From contig CANQIG010000017.1 of assembly GCA_947623765.1 (NCBI GenBank), positions 1 to 15,908 on the forward strand: DNA of 15,908 nucleotides, written 5' to 3'. Positions 6,929 through 14,185 of the stretch are shown in pieces. This stretch comes from an uncultured Clostridia bacterium (GTDB lineage: Bacteria > Bacillota > Clostridia > Oscillospirales > Acutalibacteraceae). Position numbers and translations under genes: made by a program. The notes under the pieces are model-generated. The model ran no database searches. It was not told the DNA's origin and saw nothing but the letters and a program-made list of their open reading frames with translations. Position 1 is the first letter of the stretch, and each line of letters begins with the position of its first letter.

Positions 6929-7503
6929 CAAAAATTTCCGTACCGATCTCGAACGACTACTGCCCGCAGACGCTGTTCCTCTACGGGACGTACGGCGCGG
7001 ACGGGGAGCCGAGCTTCGGCCTCTTTTGCTGGGCCTCGTGGTGTTGGCACGACGGGCAGCTCTGCTTCATGGCGGCGATCGGCGAGCCGAAAAATACGCA
7101 GGACCGCATCCGCGCGAACGGCGTCTTTTCGGCGAATCTCGTGACGGAAGACCTCCTGCCGTTTGCAGACCGGATGGGGAATCTCTCCGGGCGAAACGGC
7201 GGGAAGCGGGACGTCGCCCCCTTGGTCGAAAAGGGGCGCGTGCTCGACGTGCCGCTCCTTACGGAGAGCCCCGTGAACTTCGAGCTCGAGGTCTTCCAGA
7301 CCGTGGAGCTCGGGGAGGGGAGCGTGCTGTTCCTCTGCCGCATCCGAAACGTCCTGCACAGTGAAGCCCTTGAGAACGGCGCGCAAAGCCCGGATGCGCG
7401 GCTCGCGGCGATCCGCCCCGTCTCCACGACGAACGAGATGTATTACGGCTGGAACGGCGCGCCGCTCGGCGCGTGGGGCGAGCCGGGGAAAACGCCCGGC
7501 TGA
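6925..7503 (+). CDS. Flavin reductase-like / flavoredoxin family protein (FMN-binding split barrel)
   Basis: 192 residues. The N-terminal pattern (PQTLFLYGTYGADGEPSFGLFCWASWCWHDG, read in pieces) and following SANLVTEDLLPFADRMG match the FMN-binding split-barrel flavin reductase-like family, whose members bind FMN and transfer electrons or reduce small substrates. It should be a soluble cytoplasmic protein. It starts inside the marR stop codon (overlap 6925-6928) and shares its promoter, so it is the likely main target of that regulator. The exact activity (NAD(P)H:flavin reductase, flavoredoxin electron carrier, or another oxidoreductase) cannot be settled by sequence alone. Trp- and Cys-rich segment FCWASWCW near residues 34-41 is notable for possible flavin or metal contacts. 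Confidence 0.85.
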   Translation: MTKISVPISNDYCPQTLFLYGTYGADGEPSFGLFCWASWCWHDGQLCFMAAIGEPKNTQDRIRANGVFSANLVTEDLLPFADRMGNLSGRNGGKRDVAPLVEKGRVLDVPLLTESPVNFELEVFQTVELGEGSVLFLCRIRNVLHSEALENGAQSPDARLAAIRPVSTTNEMYYGWNGAPLGAWGEPGKTPG

Positions 7504-7526
7504 GCGAAAAAACGAAACCGAACGCA

Positions 7527-7560
7527 GGCGGGGCGCCCTTTTGGACGCTCCGCCAAACTT
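7527..7560 (+). terminator. Possible terminator after the flavin reductase gene
   Basis: GGCGGGGCG (7527-7535) pairs with CGCTCCGCC (7546-7554) as a 9-bp stem with one G-U pair and a 10-nt loop, about 24 nt after the stop. The following run (AAACTTTT) is a poor T tract, so termination may be partial. Confidence 0.4.
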
Positions 7561-7574
7561 TTGCCGTTTCGCCC

Positions 7575-7603
7575 TTGCAAAGTCCGCAAATTTCACCTAT
7601 AAT
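7575..7603 (+). promoter_or_regulatory. Promoter of the manA-pdp gene run
   Basis: TTGCAA (7575-7580, 4/6), 17-bp spacer, TATAAT (7598-7603, perfect). Expected start near 7610, about 32 nt before the manA ATG. This is the only clear promoter found before the nine co-directional genes ending at 14120. Confidence 0.75.
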
Positions 7604-7641
7604 AAACGCATGGAAATCTTTTGTTCTGGGAGGCGTTTTTT

Positions 7642-8601
7642 ATGCGCATCGAAAAGCTGTCGCCCGCGTTCAAGGACTACCTTTGGGGCGGGACAAAGCT
7701 GCGCGACGTATACGGGAAGGACTGCGATTTCGAGAAGATCGCGGAGAGCTGGGAGCTCTCGACGCACCCGGCGGGCCAGAGCCGCATCACCGGCGGCCCG
7801 TTCGACGGAATGACGCTCGGGGACTACATCGAAACGCTCGGGCGGGACGTCCTCGGCGAGAACGCGAAGAAATTCGACCGGTTCCCCGTGCTCATCAAGT
7901 TCATCGACGCGAAGGAGCCGCTCTCCGTGCAGGTGCACCCGAGCGACGCTTACGCCCTCGAACACGAGGGCGAATACGGGAAGACCGAGATGTGGTACGT
8001 CGTCGACGCGGAGCCCGGCGCGTCGCTCTACTTCGGCGTGGAAAAGGAGATGACGAAAGATGAGTTCCGCCGCCGCATCGCCGAAAACACGCTGACCGAG
8101 GCGCTGCACAGAGCGCCGGTGGGGCGCGGCGACGTGTTCTTCATCGAGTCCGGGACCGTCCACGCGATCGGCGCGGGGATCCTCGTCTGCGAGATCCAGC
8201 AGAACTCCAACACGACGTATCGCGTCTACGATTATGGCCGCGTCGGCGCGGACGGCAAGCCGCGCGAGCTGCACATCGAAAAGGCGGTCGCGGTCTCGAA
8301 GCTCACGCCGAGCGACACCTCCGCCGCCCGGCACGCCCCGGAGAAGGTCCCCGGCGGCCAAAAGACGCTGCTCGCATCGTGCCGTTATTTCACGACGGAA
8401 AAGTACGAGATCGACGGCACGGTTTTCCTCGAAGCGGGGGAGAAGTCCTTCCTCTCCGTCGTGCTCACCGAGGGCGAGGCCAAGATCGCCGGGCCGGAGA
8501 ACACCGTGCGGATGAACGCCGCAGAGAGCGTCTTCGTCCCCGCAGGAACGGGGACCGTGAAGATCACAGGAAAATGCACCGCCGTCGTGACGGCGGTCTG
8601 A
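7642..8601 (+). CDS. manA: Mannose-6-phosphate isomerase, class I (ManA)
   Basis: Zinc enzyme that interconverts mannose-6-phosphate and fructose-6-phosphate in the cytoplasm. It links mannose use to glycolysis and, in reverse, supplies mannose phosphates for glycan synthesis. 319 residues, the short type seen in Bacillus. The metal site is complete: Q97 and H99 in SVQVHPSD, E116 in YGKTEMWYV, H174 in GTVHAIGAG. The early DYLWGGTKL motif and the C-terminal cupin region (YRVYDYGRVG) are also present. The start is set by GGGAGG at 7628-7633, 8 nt before ATG. A TTG at 7621 in frame lies upstream of that RBS and is not used. It is the first gene after the promoter. The next gene begins 22 nt downstream. 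Confidence 0.95.
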   Translation: MRIEKLSPAFKDYLWGGTKLRDVYGKDCDFEKIAESWELSTHPAGQSRITGGPFDGMTLGDYIETLGRDVLGENAKKFDRFPVLIKFIDAKEPLSVQVHPSDAYALEHEGEYGKTEMWYVVDAEPGASLYFGVEKEMTKDEFRRRIAENTLTEALHRAPVGRGDVFFIESGTVHAIGAGILVCEIQQNSNTTYRVYDYGRVGADGKPRELHIEKAVAVSKLTPSDTSAARHAPEKVPGGQKTLLASCRYFTTEKYEIDGTVFLEAGEKSFLSVVLTEGEAKIAGPENTVRMNAAESVFVPAGTGTVKITGKCTAVVTAV

Positions 8602-8623
8602 AAAGAACGCAGGAGGGTTTGCC

Positions 8624-9637
8624 ATGTATGATGCGGAACACAGGCCGGAAACCGAGACCGGCGAAACGCTGGAGGAAGAGGATATGGTGCGCGGCGGGAT
8701 CGTGCTGCTCGGCGAGCCGATGGGCCTTTTCATCGCGGAGGAGACCGGCGCGCTCGACGAGGTGACACATTTTTCGATGTCGACCGCCGGCGCGGAGCTG
8801 AACGTCGCGGTCGGGCTCGCGCGCCTCGGGCACCGCGCGCTCTACTGCACGCGCCTCGGCGACGACCCCGTCGGACGGCGCATCACGAAGATGATGGAGA
8901 AAAACGGCATTTCGACGGACCTCGTGCAGGTCACGGACGAAGCGCCGACGGGCGTCATGCTCAAGAGCAAGACGGAAAACGGCGACCCGGACATCGCCTA
9001 CTTTAGAAAGGGCAGCGCCGCGTCGCGGATCACCACCCACGACGTGGACAAGCTCGACCTCTTCGGCTGCGACTTCCTCCACGTGACGGGCATCTTCCCG
9101 GCGGTCTCGAAAAATGCGCTGGAGGCGGCGAAGCGCCTGATCTCCCGCGCGCGTGCGCTCGATATGTTCATCTCGTTCGATCCGAACCTGCGCCCGCAGC
9201 TCTGGGAGAGCGAGGCCGAGATGCGCCGCACGCTCAATGCCCTCGCTGTGGACGCGGACCTCGTGCTCCCCGGCATCTCCGAGGGCAAGCTCCTCACCAA
9301 GGGCGAAACGCCCGAGGAGATCGCCGCGTACTACCATGAGCGCGGCGTCGGGAGCGTCGTCGTGAAGCTCGGCGACAAGGGCGCGTTCTGGTCGTCGTCC
9401 GACGGGGAAAACGGCTATGTCCCGGCGTTTCGTGTGGAGCACATCGTCGACACGGTCGGCGCGGGCGACGGCTTTGCGGCGGGCGTGATCAGCGCCGTCG
9501 CAGAGGGCCTCTCCCTGCGGGAGGCGACGGTGCGCGGCGCGGCGATCGGCGCGATCCAGCTCACGAGCGAAAGCGACAACGAGGGCCTGCCGACGCGGGA
9601 CCGGCTCGAGGCCGTCCTGCAGGCGGGGCACGTCTGA
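8624..9637 (+). CDS. kdgK: PfkB-family sugar kinase, 2-keto-3-deoxygluconate kinase-like
   Basis: ATP-dependent sugar kinase of the ribokinase/PfkB fold, 337 residues. Closest in pattern to 2-keto-3-deoxygluconate kinase: GEPMGLFIAEETG, STAGAELNVAVGLARLG, RLGDDPVG, PTGVMLKSKTENGDPDIAY and YFRKGSAAS. The C-terminal signature DTVGAGDGFAAG gives the catalytic base D282. KDG kinase makes KDPG for the Entner-Doudoroff-type breakdown of uronic acids; the partner aldolase is not in the window, so the substrate may be another keto- or deoxy-sugar. The start at 8624 has AGGAGGG 6 nt upstream and adds an acidic 20-residue tail before the usual N-terminus. An internal ATG at 8684 is also preceded by a GGAGGAAGAGG run, at close spacing, and would remove this tail. 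The next gene follows after 12 nt. Confidence 0.88.
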   Translation: MYDAEHRPETETGETLEEEDMVRGGIVLLGEPMGLFIAEETGALDEVTHFSMSTAGAELNVAVGLARLGHRALYCTRLGDDPVGRRITKMMEKNGISTDLVQVTDEAPTGVMLKSKTENGDPDIAYFRKGSAASRITTHDVDKLDLFGCDFLHVTGIFPAVSKNALEAAKRLISRARALDMFISFDPNLRPQLWESEAEMRRTLNALAVDADLVLPGISEGKLLTKGETPEEIAAYYHERGVGSVVVKLGDKGAFWSSSDGENGYVPAFRVEHIVDTVGAGDGFAAGVISAVAEGLSLREATVRGAAIGAIQLTSESDNEGLPTRDRLEAVLQAGHV

Positions 9638-9649
9638 GGAGGCGCGGGA

Positions 9650-10096
9650 ATGGCAAAGCCGGAGACCGTCGTCCTGACGAATATGTGCATGGTCACGGAC
9701 GGCAGAGGAAACGTATTGGTGCAGGATCGGAACGACCCCGGTTGGCCGGGGATCGTCTTCCCCGGCGGGCACGTCGAGCCGGGCGAACCGTTCGTCGAGA
9801 GCGTTGTGCGCGAGGTCTACGAGGAGACGGGCATCACCGTCGAGGACCCGACGCTCTGCGGCGTGAAGCAGTTCCGTCTCGATTGGGGCGGGCGCTTCAT
9901 CGTCCTGCTCTTCAAAGCCACGAAATACCATGGCGAACTGCGCGGCAGCAGCGAGGGCGAGGCGTTCTGGCTCCCGCGCGCCGAGCTGTTCGAGCGGAAC
10001 ACCGTCGAGACGCTCGCCGACATCGTGCAGGTGATGGAGAGCGACACGCTCTCCGAGGTCTTCTATCCCGAGGAAGGCGGGTGTCGTCTGCTGTGA
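9650..10096 (+). CDS. Nudix hydrolase
   Basis: 148-residue Nudix protein. The Nudix box runs from G40 to I62, fitting G-x5-E-x7-R-E-V-x-E-E-x-G-I, with metal-binding E58 and E59. Nudix enzymes hydrolyse nucleoside diphosphates linked to another group, for example 8-oxo-dGTP, other damaged or excess nucleotides, or NDP-sugars. The substrate is not readable, though FPGGHVEPGEPF and the C-terminal region resemble MutT/8-oxo-dGTPase-like proteins of Firmicutes. RBS AGGAGG (9637-9642) begins on the last base of the previous stop codon. Its own stop overlaps the GNAT start by 4 nt (GTGA). Its presence ahead of nucleoside salvage genes would fit a nucleotide-related substrate, which is inference. 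Confidence 0.92.
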   Translation: MAKPETVVLTNMCMVTDGRGNVLVQDRNDPGWPGIVFPGGHVEPGEPFVESVVREVYEETGITVEDPTLCGVKQFRLDWGGRFIVLLFKATKYHGELRGSSEGEAFWLPRAELFERNTVETLADIVQVMESDTLSEVFYPEEGGCRLL

Positions 10097-10545
10097 GGAC
10101 GGAATTTCTGAATGTCGACCGCCTCACCGACGGCGAGATCACCCTCCGGTGCGCGGAGAAAACGCCCGCCGACCCCCAAAAGGGCTTCGTCCCGGCGTAT
10201 CACTTCGAGATTCTCGCGCCCTCCGGCGAAAAGGCCGGCGTGTGCGATCTTCGCCTCGGCTACACCGAAAGCCTCTATTACGGCGGCCACATCGGCTACA
10301 CCGTCGACCCGCCGTTTCGCGGGAGCCACTACGTCGGGAAAGCCGTGAGGCTCCTCCTCGCGCTCGCGAAGCGCCACGGGATGGATCACCTCTTCATCAC
10401 CTGTGTGCCGGAGAACGCCGCCTCGTATCGGACGTGCGTCTGGGCAGGCGGGCGGTACCTCGAGACCGCCGATCTCCCGGAGGACAACGATATGCGCGTC
10501 GAGGACGGAAAGACGCGGGTCTGCGTCTTCCGCTGGAACCTTTGA
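10093..10545 (+). CDS. GNAT-family N-acetyltransferase
   Basis: About 150 residues with a GTG start overlapping the Nudix stop (GTGA at 10093-10096). An alternative in-frame GTG at 10081 is 4 codons earlier, with AGGA at 10071-10074; the chosen one gives the FLNVDRLTDGEI N-terminus that I recall for this clostridial GNAT group. GNAT features: the strand CDLRLGYTESLYYGGHIGY, then the acetyl-CoA loop FRGSHYVGKA (R76, G77, G82), helix VRLLLALAKRHG, and the late ITCVPENAAS and EDNDMR motifs. It should transfer an acetyl group from acetyl-CoA to an amine on an unknown small molecule or protein. It is soluble. Nothing in the sequence shows the acceptor. Confidence 0.87.
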   Translation: MRTEFLNVDRLTDGEITLRCAEKTPADPQKGFVPAYHFEILAPSGEKAGVCDLRLGYTESLYYGGHIGYTVDPPFRGSHYVGKAVRLLLALAKRHGMDHLFITCVPENAASYRTCVWAGGRYLETADLPEDNDMRVEDGKTRVCVFRWNL

Positions 10546-10576
10546 GGACGCGCTCCGGCGCGGAAAGGAAAAGCAG

Positions 10577-10951
10577 ATGAAAACGCTGATTCGGTTTCTC
10601 CAAACGCTCGCTGTCTGCGCGCTGGTGGAGGTGCTCGGCCTCCTCGCGGTGGCGCGGTTCGTCCCCGGGGACGCGGGCTTTCTCACGACGTGCGTCCTCT
10701 TTTTCGCCGTCGATCCGCTCTTTGCGGCTGCCTATGGCGTTTACGCTGGGCGCGCGCCGCGCGAGCGCTGGTTCGTGCCGCTCACCGTCGGCGCGATGTA
10801 CGTGCTCGGGACGTGGTTCGCGTTCAGCTTCGGCGAGACGGCGTTCTTCATTTACGGCGCGGCATATCTGCTCATCGGGCTCGTCGCGATGCTGATCTCC
10901 GCGTTTTTCGCGAAGCGGCGCGCCGCGCAAGACCGTTCCGACCCCGAATAG
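10577..10951 (+). CDS. Small integral membrane protein of unknown function (four helices)
   Basis: 124 residues with four hydrophobic segments at about 6-28, 36-57, 66-84 and 88-111, and a short basic then polar C-terminal tail (AKRRAAQDRSDPE). No signal peptide, catalytic motif or known domain was recognised. A conserved-looking acidic residue lies in helix 1 (E18), with D46 near helix 2 and FGETAF before helix 4. The ATG at 10577 has an AAAGGAA run upstream. It sits between the GNAT gene (31 nt away) and deoD (59 nt away). It is too small for a classical nucleoside permease, but could be an accessory or small multimeric membrane protein. Function unknown. Confidence 0.8.
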   Translation: MKTLIRFLQTLAVCALVEVLGLLAVARFVPGDAGFLTTCVLFFAVDPLFAAAYGVYAGRAPRERWFVPLTVGAMYVLGTWFAFSFGETAFFIYGAAYLLIGLVAMLISAFFAKRRAAQDRSDPE

Positions 10952-10958
10952 AAAAACC

Positions 10959-10974
10959 GCGCGGGAGACCGCGC
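10959..10974 (+). other. Intercistronic hairpin with GAGA tetraloop
   Basis: GCGCGG-GAGA-CCGCGC forms a perfect 6-bp GC stem closed by a GNRA-type tetraloop, 37 nt before the deoD start. No T tract follows on the plus strand. It could be an mRNA processing or stability element dividing the upstream genes from the nucleoside block. Confidence 0.45.
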
Positions 10975-11010
10975 CATGTACAAATAAGAAAACTGGAAAG
11001 GGGAACCTCT

Positions 11011-11709
11011 ATGACACCGCACAACGCCGCGAACAAAGGCGACGTCGCGAAGACCGTCCTGATGCCCGGCGACCCGCTCAGGGCGCAGTTCATCGCGGAG
11101 ACGTACCTCGAAAACCCGGTCTGCTTCAACGACGTGCGCGGGATGCTCGGCTACACCGGCACGTTCGAGGGCAAACCCGTCTCCGTCATGGGCAGCGGGA
11201 TGGGCATCCCGTCCATCGGCATTTACAGCTACGAGCTGTTCCACTTCTACGACGTCGACGCGATCATCCGCGTCGGCACGGCGGGCGGCATCGGCGATGG
11301 CGTCAAGCTGCGCGACCTCGTGATCGGGCAGGGCGCGTGCACCGATTCCAACTACGCGAACCAGTTCGGCCTGCCGGGGACGTTCGCGCCGATCGCGGAC
11401 TTCGGTCTGCTCGAAAAGGCCGTTTCTCTCGCGCGGGCGCGGAACGTGCCGTTCCACGTCGGGAACCTCGTCTCGTCCGATCTGTTCTACGGCGACGACC
11501 CGAACGGGACCGCCGCGTGGAAAAAGATGGGCGCGCTCGCCGTCGAGATGGAAGCCGCCGGGCTTTACATGAACGCCGCGCGCGCCGGGAAAAAGGCGCT
11601 TGCCATCGCGACGGTCTCCGACCTCATCTTCACCGGCGAGGAGACGACCGCCGAGGACCGCCAGACGACGTTCACTGACATGATCGAGATCGCGCTGCGC
11701 CTCGCGTAA
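11011..11709 (+). CDS. deoD: Purine-nucleoside phosphorylase, DeoD type
   Basis: Phosphorolysis of purine (deoxy)nucleosides to base and (deoxy)ribose-1-phosphate, as a cytoplasmic hexamer. 232 residues, standard length. Family landmarks in order: MTPH with H4, VLMPGDPLR (G20, R24), NDVRGMLGYTG (R43), IIRVGTAGG (R87, phosphate), VEMEAAGLY (E179, E181, ribose binding), and TVSD with catalytic D204. The position of S90 in the E. coli enzyme is T90 here. AGGGG at 10999-11003 lies 7 nt before ATG. deoC follows 12 nt after the stop. It starts the nucleoside catabolic block deoD-deoC-cdd-pdp. No regulator of the DeoR or CytR type is adjacent. Confidence 0.97.
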   Translation: MTPHNAANKGDVAKTVLMPGDPLRAQFIAETYLENPVCFNDVRGMLGYTGTFEGKPVSVMGSGMGIPSIGIYSYELFHFYDVDAIIRVGTAGGIGDGVKLRDLVIGQGACTDSNYANQFGLPGTFAPIADFGLLEKAVSLARARNVPFHVGNLVSSDLFYGDDPNGTAAWKKMGALAVEMEAAGLYMNAARAGKKALAIATVSDLIFTGEETTAEDRQTTFTDMIEIALRLA

Positions 11710-11721
11710 AGGAGAAAGCCA

Positions 11722-12387
11722 ATGACACGGGAAGAGATCTTGTCTCATGTGGACCATACGCTCCTCGGCGTTGCCGCGACGGAGCGGGAGATTCTGGAAA
11801 TTGTCGAGGACGGCGTCCGTTTTCAAACGGCGAGCGTCTGCATCCCGCCGCGCTTTGTGCGCGCTGCAGCGGAAAAGAGCGCCGGGCGCGTCGCGATCTG
11901 CACGGTGATCGGGTTTCCGAACGGGTACAGCACGGCGCGTGCGAAGGCCGCGGAGATCGAAGACGCGGTCCGAAACGGCGCGGACGAGCTCGATACCGTG
12001 ATCCCCGTCGGCGCGGTAAAGGCCGGGGACTTTGCTTCGGTGCTTGATGAACTGAAACTTCTGCGGGAAGCGGCGGGGGAGAAGATCCTTAAAGTCATCA
12101 TCGAGACCTGCCTGCTCACCGACGACGAGAAAAAGCGCCTCTGCGAGGTCGTCGCGTCTTCCGGCGCGGACTACATCAAGACCTCCACCGGCTTTTCGAC
12201 GGGCGGCGCGACGTTCGACGACGTGCGCCTGCTGCGCCGGTATTCCCCCGAAACCCTCAAAGTGAAGGCGGCAGGCGGCATCTCGGATTTTCGCGACGCG
12301 GAGGAATTCCTGCGCCTCGGCGCGGACCGTCTCGGGACCTCGCGCCTCGTAAAGCTCCTGAAGGGAAGCGGCGGCCATGCTGGATGA
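11722..12387 (+). CDS. deoC: Deoxyribose-phosphate aldolase
   Basis: Class I aldolase splitting 2-deoxyribose-5-phosphate into acetaldehyde and glyceraldehyde-3-phosphate, the last step of deoxynucleoside breakdown. 221 residues. The catalytic set is present: D91 in ADELDTVIP, Schiff-base lysine K153 in ADYIKTSTGFSTGG, and K182 in LKVKAAGGI. The N-terminal VDHTLL motif is typical. RBS AAAGGAGA directly follows the deoD stop. The 3' end overlaps cdd by 11 nt. A phosphopentomutase (deoB) is needed to link the phosphorylases to this enzyme and is not in the window. Confidence 0.97.
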   Translation: MTREEILSHVDHTLLGVAATEREILEIVEDGVRFQTASVCIPPRFVRAAAEKSAGRVAICTVIGFPNGYSTARAKAAEIEDAVRNGADELDTVIPVGAVKAGDFASVLDELKLLREAAGEKILKVIIETCLLTDDEKKRLCEVVASSGADYIKTSTGFSTGGATFDDVRLLRRYSPETLKVKAAGGISDFRDAEEFLRLGADRLGTSRLVKLLKGSGGHAG

Positions 12388-12796
12388 AACGACGCGGGAC
12401 CGCCTCGCACAGGAAGCCCTGCAAAATAGAGAAAAAGCCTACGTCCCGTATTCCGGCTTTGCGGTCGGCGCGGCGCTCCTTGCGGAAAATGGAAGGATCT
12501 ACGGCGGCGCGAACATCGAAAACGCCGCCTTCGGCCCGACGAACTGCGCCGAGCGCACCGCGCTTTTCAGCGCGGTCTTCGCGGGCGAGCGGCATTTCGC
12601 CGCAATCGCCGTCGCGGGCGGGAAAGCGGGGAATCCGATCTCCGATTTCTGCGCGCCCTGCGGCGTCTGTCGGCAGGTGATGCGCGAGTTCTGCGGCCCG
12701 GACTTCGAGATCTTCCTCGTCGGGCCGCATTCCGTGCGGCGTTACACCCTGTCCGAGCTGCTGCCGGAGAGCTTCGGCCCGGACGATCTGCGCTAG
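12377..12796 (+). CDS. cdd: Cytidine deaminase
   Basis: Zinc hydrolase converting cytidine and deoxycytidine to uridine and deoxyuridine, which Pdp can then split. 139 residues, the small homotetrameric type found in Bacillus. Motifs: VPYSGFAVGAAL, NIENAAFGPTNCAERTA with zinc ligand C57 and proton shuttle E59, and PCGVCRQ with ligands C95 and C98. The start ATG lies inside the end of deoC (11-nt overlap, different frame), with AAGGGAA at about 12361 as a weak RBS. Reinitiation or coupling to deoC translation is therefore likely. The stop codon overlaps the pdp RBS. Confidence 0.97.
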   Translation: MLDETTRDRLAQEALQNREKAYVPYSGFAVGAALLAENGRIYGGANIENAAFGPTNCAERTALFSAVFAGERHFAAIAVAGGKAGNPISDFCAPCGVCRQVMREFCGPDFEIFLVGPHSVRRYTLSELLPESFGPDDLR

Positions 12797-12806
12797 GAGG
12801 CGTTTC

Positions 12807-14120
12807 ATGCGCGCATTTACGATGACGGACATCATCCGAAAGAAACGGCTCGGCGAAGCGCTCACCGACGCGGAGATCGACTTTGTCGTCTCCGGCGCGG
12901 TCGACGGCTCCGTCCCCGATTACCAGCTCTCCGCGCTCCTCATGGCGATCTGCTTTCAGGGCATGACGCCGCGCGAGACGGCAACGCTCACGCTCGCCAT
13001 GGCGAAGTCCGGCGAGACGGTCGATCTCTCGCCGGTCGGCGGCGTGACTGTCGACAAGCACTCGACGGGCGGCGTCGGCGACAAGACGAGCCTCGTGATC
13101 GTCCCGGCGGCGGCAGCCTGCGGCGTGAAGATCGCGAAGATGAGCGGGCGCGGCCTCGGGCACACCGGCGGCACGGTCGATAAGCTCGAGAGCATCCCCG
13201 GCACGCGCACGGACCTTTCCCGGGAGGAATTTCTTTCCGTCGTCCGGAAGACCGGCTGCGCGGTGATCGGACAGTCCGGGAACCTATGCCCGGCGGACAA
13301 AAAGCTCTACGCGCTGCGCGACGTGACCGCGACGGTCGAGAGCGTCCCGCTGATCGCCTCGAGCATCATGAGCAAAAAGATCGCCGCCGGGAGCGACTGC
13401 ATCCTGCTCGACGTGAAGACCGGGAGCGGCGCGTTCATGAAGACGCTTCCCGAAGCCGAGACGCTCGCGCGGGAGATGGTGCGCATCGGGAAAGATGTCG
13501 GGCGGCGCACGGTCGCGCTCATCACGGATATGGACCGCCCGCTCGGCTATGCGGTCGGGAACGCGCTTGAGATCTTGGAGGTCTGCGAGACGCTCCAAGG
13601 GCGCGGCCCGGCAGACCTCACGGCGGAGTGCGTGGAGCTCGCTGCGAACATGATCGTCCTCGGCGGCAAAGCCCCGGACGTGGAGACGGGCCGCGAAATG
13701 GTCCGCGCGGCGCTGCAAAACGGCGCGGCGTTCCAAAAGTTCTGCGAGATGATCGCGGCGCAGGGCGGCGACGTCTCCTATCTGCGCGAACCCGGGAAGT
13801 TCGCGCTTGGCGCGGTGCAAAAAACCGTCGCCGCACCCGCGTCCGGCTTCGTGACGCGCGTCGCGGCGGAGGAGATCGGCCTTGCGAGCGTCGGGCTCGG
13901 CGCGGGCAGGGAGACCGTCGGCGAATCGGTCGACTTCGGCGCGGGCACCCTGCTCCACAAAAACCGCGGCGATCTTGTGACCGCCGGGGAACCGCTCGCA
14001 ACGCTCTTCACGTCCGACGCGGCGCGGCTTCCCGCTGCGGAAAAGCGCGTGCGCGCCGCGTTTGCGATCGGCCCGGCAAAGCCCGCCGAACAGCCGCTGA
14101 TCCTCGCGCGCATCGAATAA
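12807..14120 (+). CDS. pdp: Pyrimidine-nucleoside phosphorylase
   Basis: Phosphorolysis of thymidine, uridine and deoxyuridine to base and (deoxy)ribose-1-phosphate; a cytoplasmic dimer. 437 residues, the family length. Landmarks: DKHSTGGVGDKTS (83-95, phosphate loop), SGRGLGHTGGTVDKLESIPG (113-132, the thymidine/pyrimidine phosphorylase signature), VIGQSGNLCPADKKLYALRD, IASSIMSKKIAAG, LDVKTGSGAFMK, and a C-terminal domain with GLGAGRETVGE. The close match to Bacillus Pdp favours the broad-specificity enzyme over strict DeoA. RBS TAGGAGG (12794-12800) includes the cdd stop and is 6 nt from ATG. An internal ATG at 12822 is possible but has no RBS. Last gene of the run and convergent with ppiB. 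Confidence 0.96.
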   Translation: MRAFTMTDIIRKKRLGEALTDAEIDFVVSGAVDGSVPDYQLSALLMAICFQGMTPRETATLTLAMAKSGETVDLSPVGGVTVDKHSTGGVGDKTSLVIVPAAAACGVKIAKMSGRGLGHTGGTVDKLESIPGTRTDLSREEFLSVVRKTGCAVIGQSGNLCPADKKLYALRDVTATVESVPLIASSIMSKKIAAGSDCILLDVKTGSGAFMKTLPEAETLAREMVRIGKDVGRRTVALITDMDRPLGYAVGNALEILEVCETLQGRGPADLTAECVELAANMIVLGGKAPDVETGREMVRAALQNGAAFQKFCEMIAAQGGDVSYLREPGKFALGAVQKTVAAPASGFVTRVAAEEIGLASVGLGAGRETVGESVDFGAGTLLHKNRGDLVTAGEPLATLFTSDAARLPAAEKRVRAAFAIGPAKPAEQPLILARIE

Positions 14121-14128
14121 GTTCACTC

Positions 14129-14161
14129 CAAAAACAAAAAAGGGGAGGGCGCTGCCCTCCC
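14129..14161 (-). terminator. Rho-independent terminator of ppiB (possibly serving pdp too)
   Basis: Perfect 8-bp stem GGGAGGGC (14143-14150) and GCCCTCCC (14154-14161) with a 3-nt loop. Read on the minus strand it is followed by CTTTTTTGTTTTT, a strong T tract, about 25 nt after the ppiB stop. On the plus strand the nearest T run (14175-14179) is 13 nt past the stem, so termination of pdp is plausible but weaker. Confidence 0.88.
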
Positions 14162-14185
14162 TCACGGTCTCTGCTTTTTATTCGT

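Noticed and set aside
10081..10092. Earlier GTG start for the GNAT gene
   Set aside because: Possible (AGGA 6 nt upstream), but the GTGA overlap start gives the usual family N-terminus. The difference is only four residues.
10975..10987. Four-codon leader peptide (ATG TAC AAA TAA) before deoD
   Set aside because: Too short to judge, no RBS and no paired attenuator-type hairpins.
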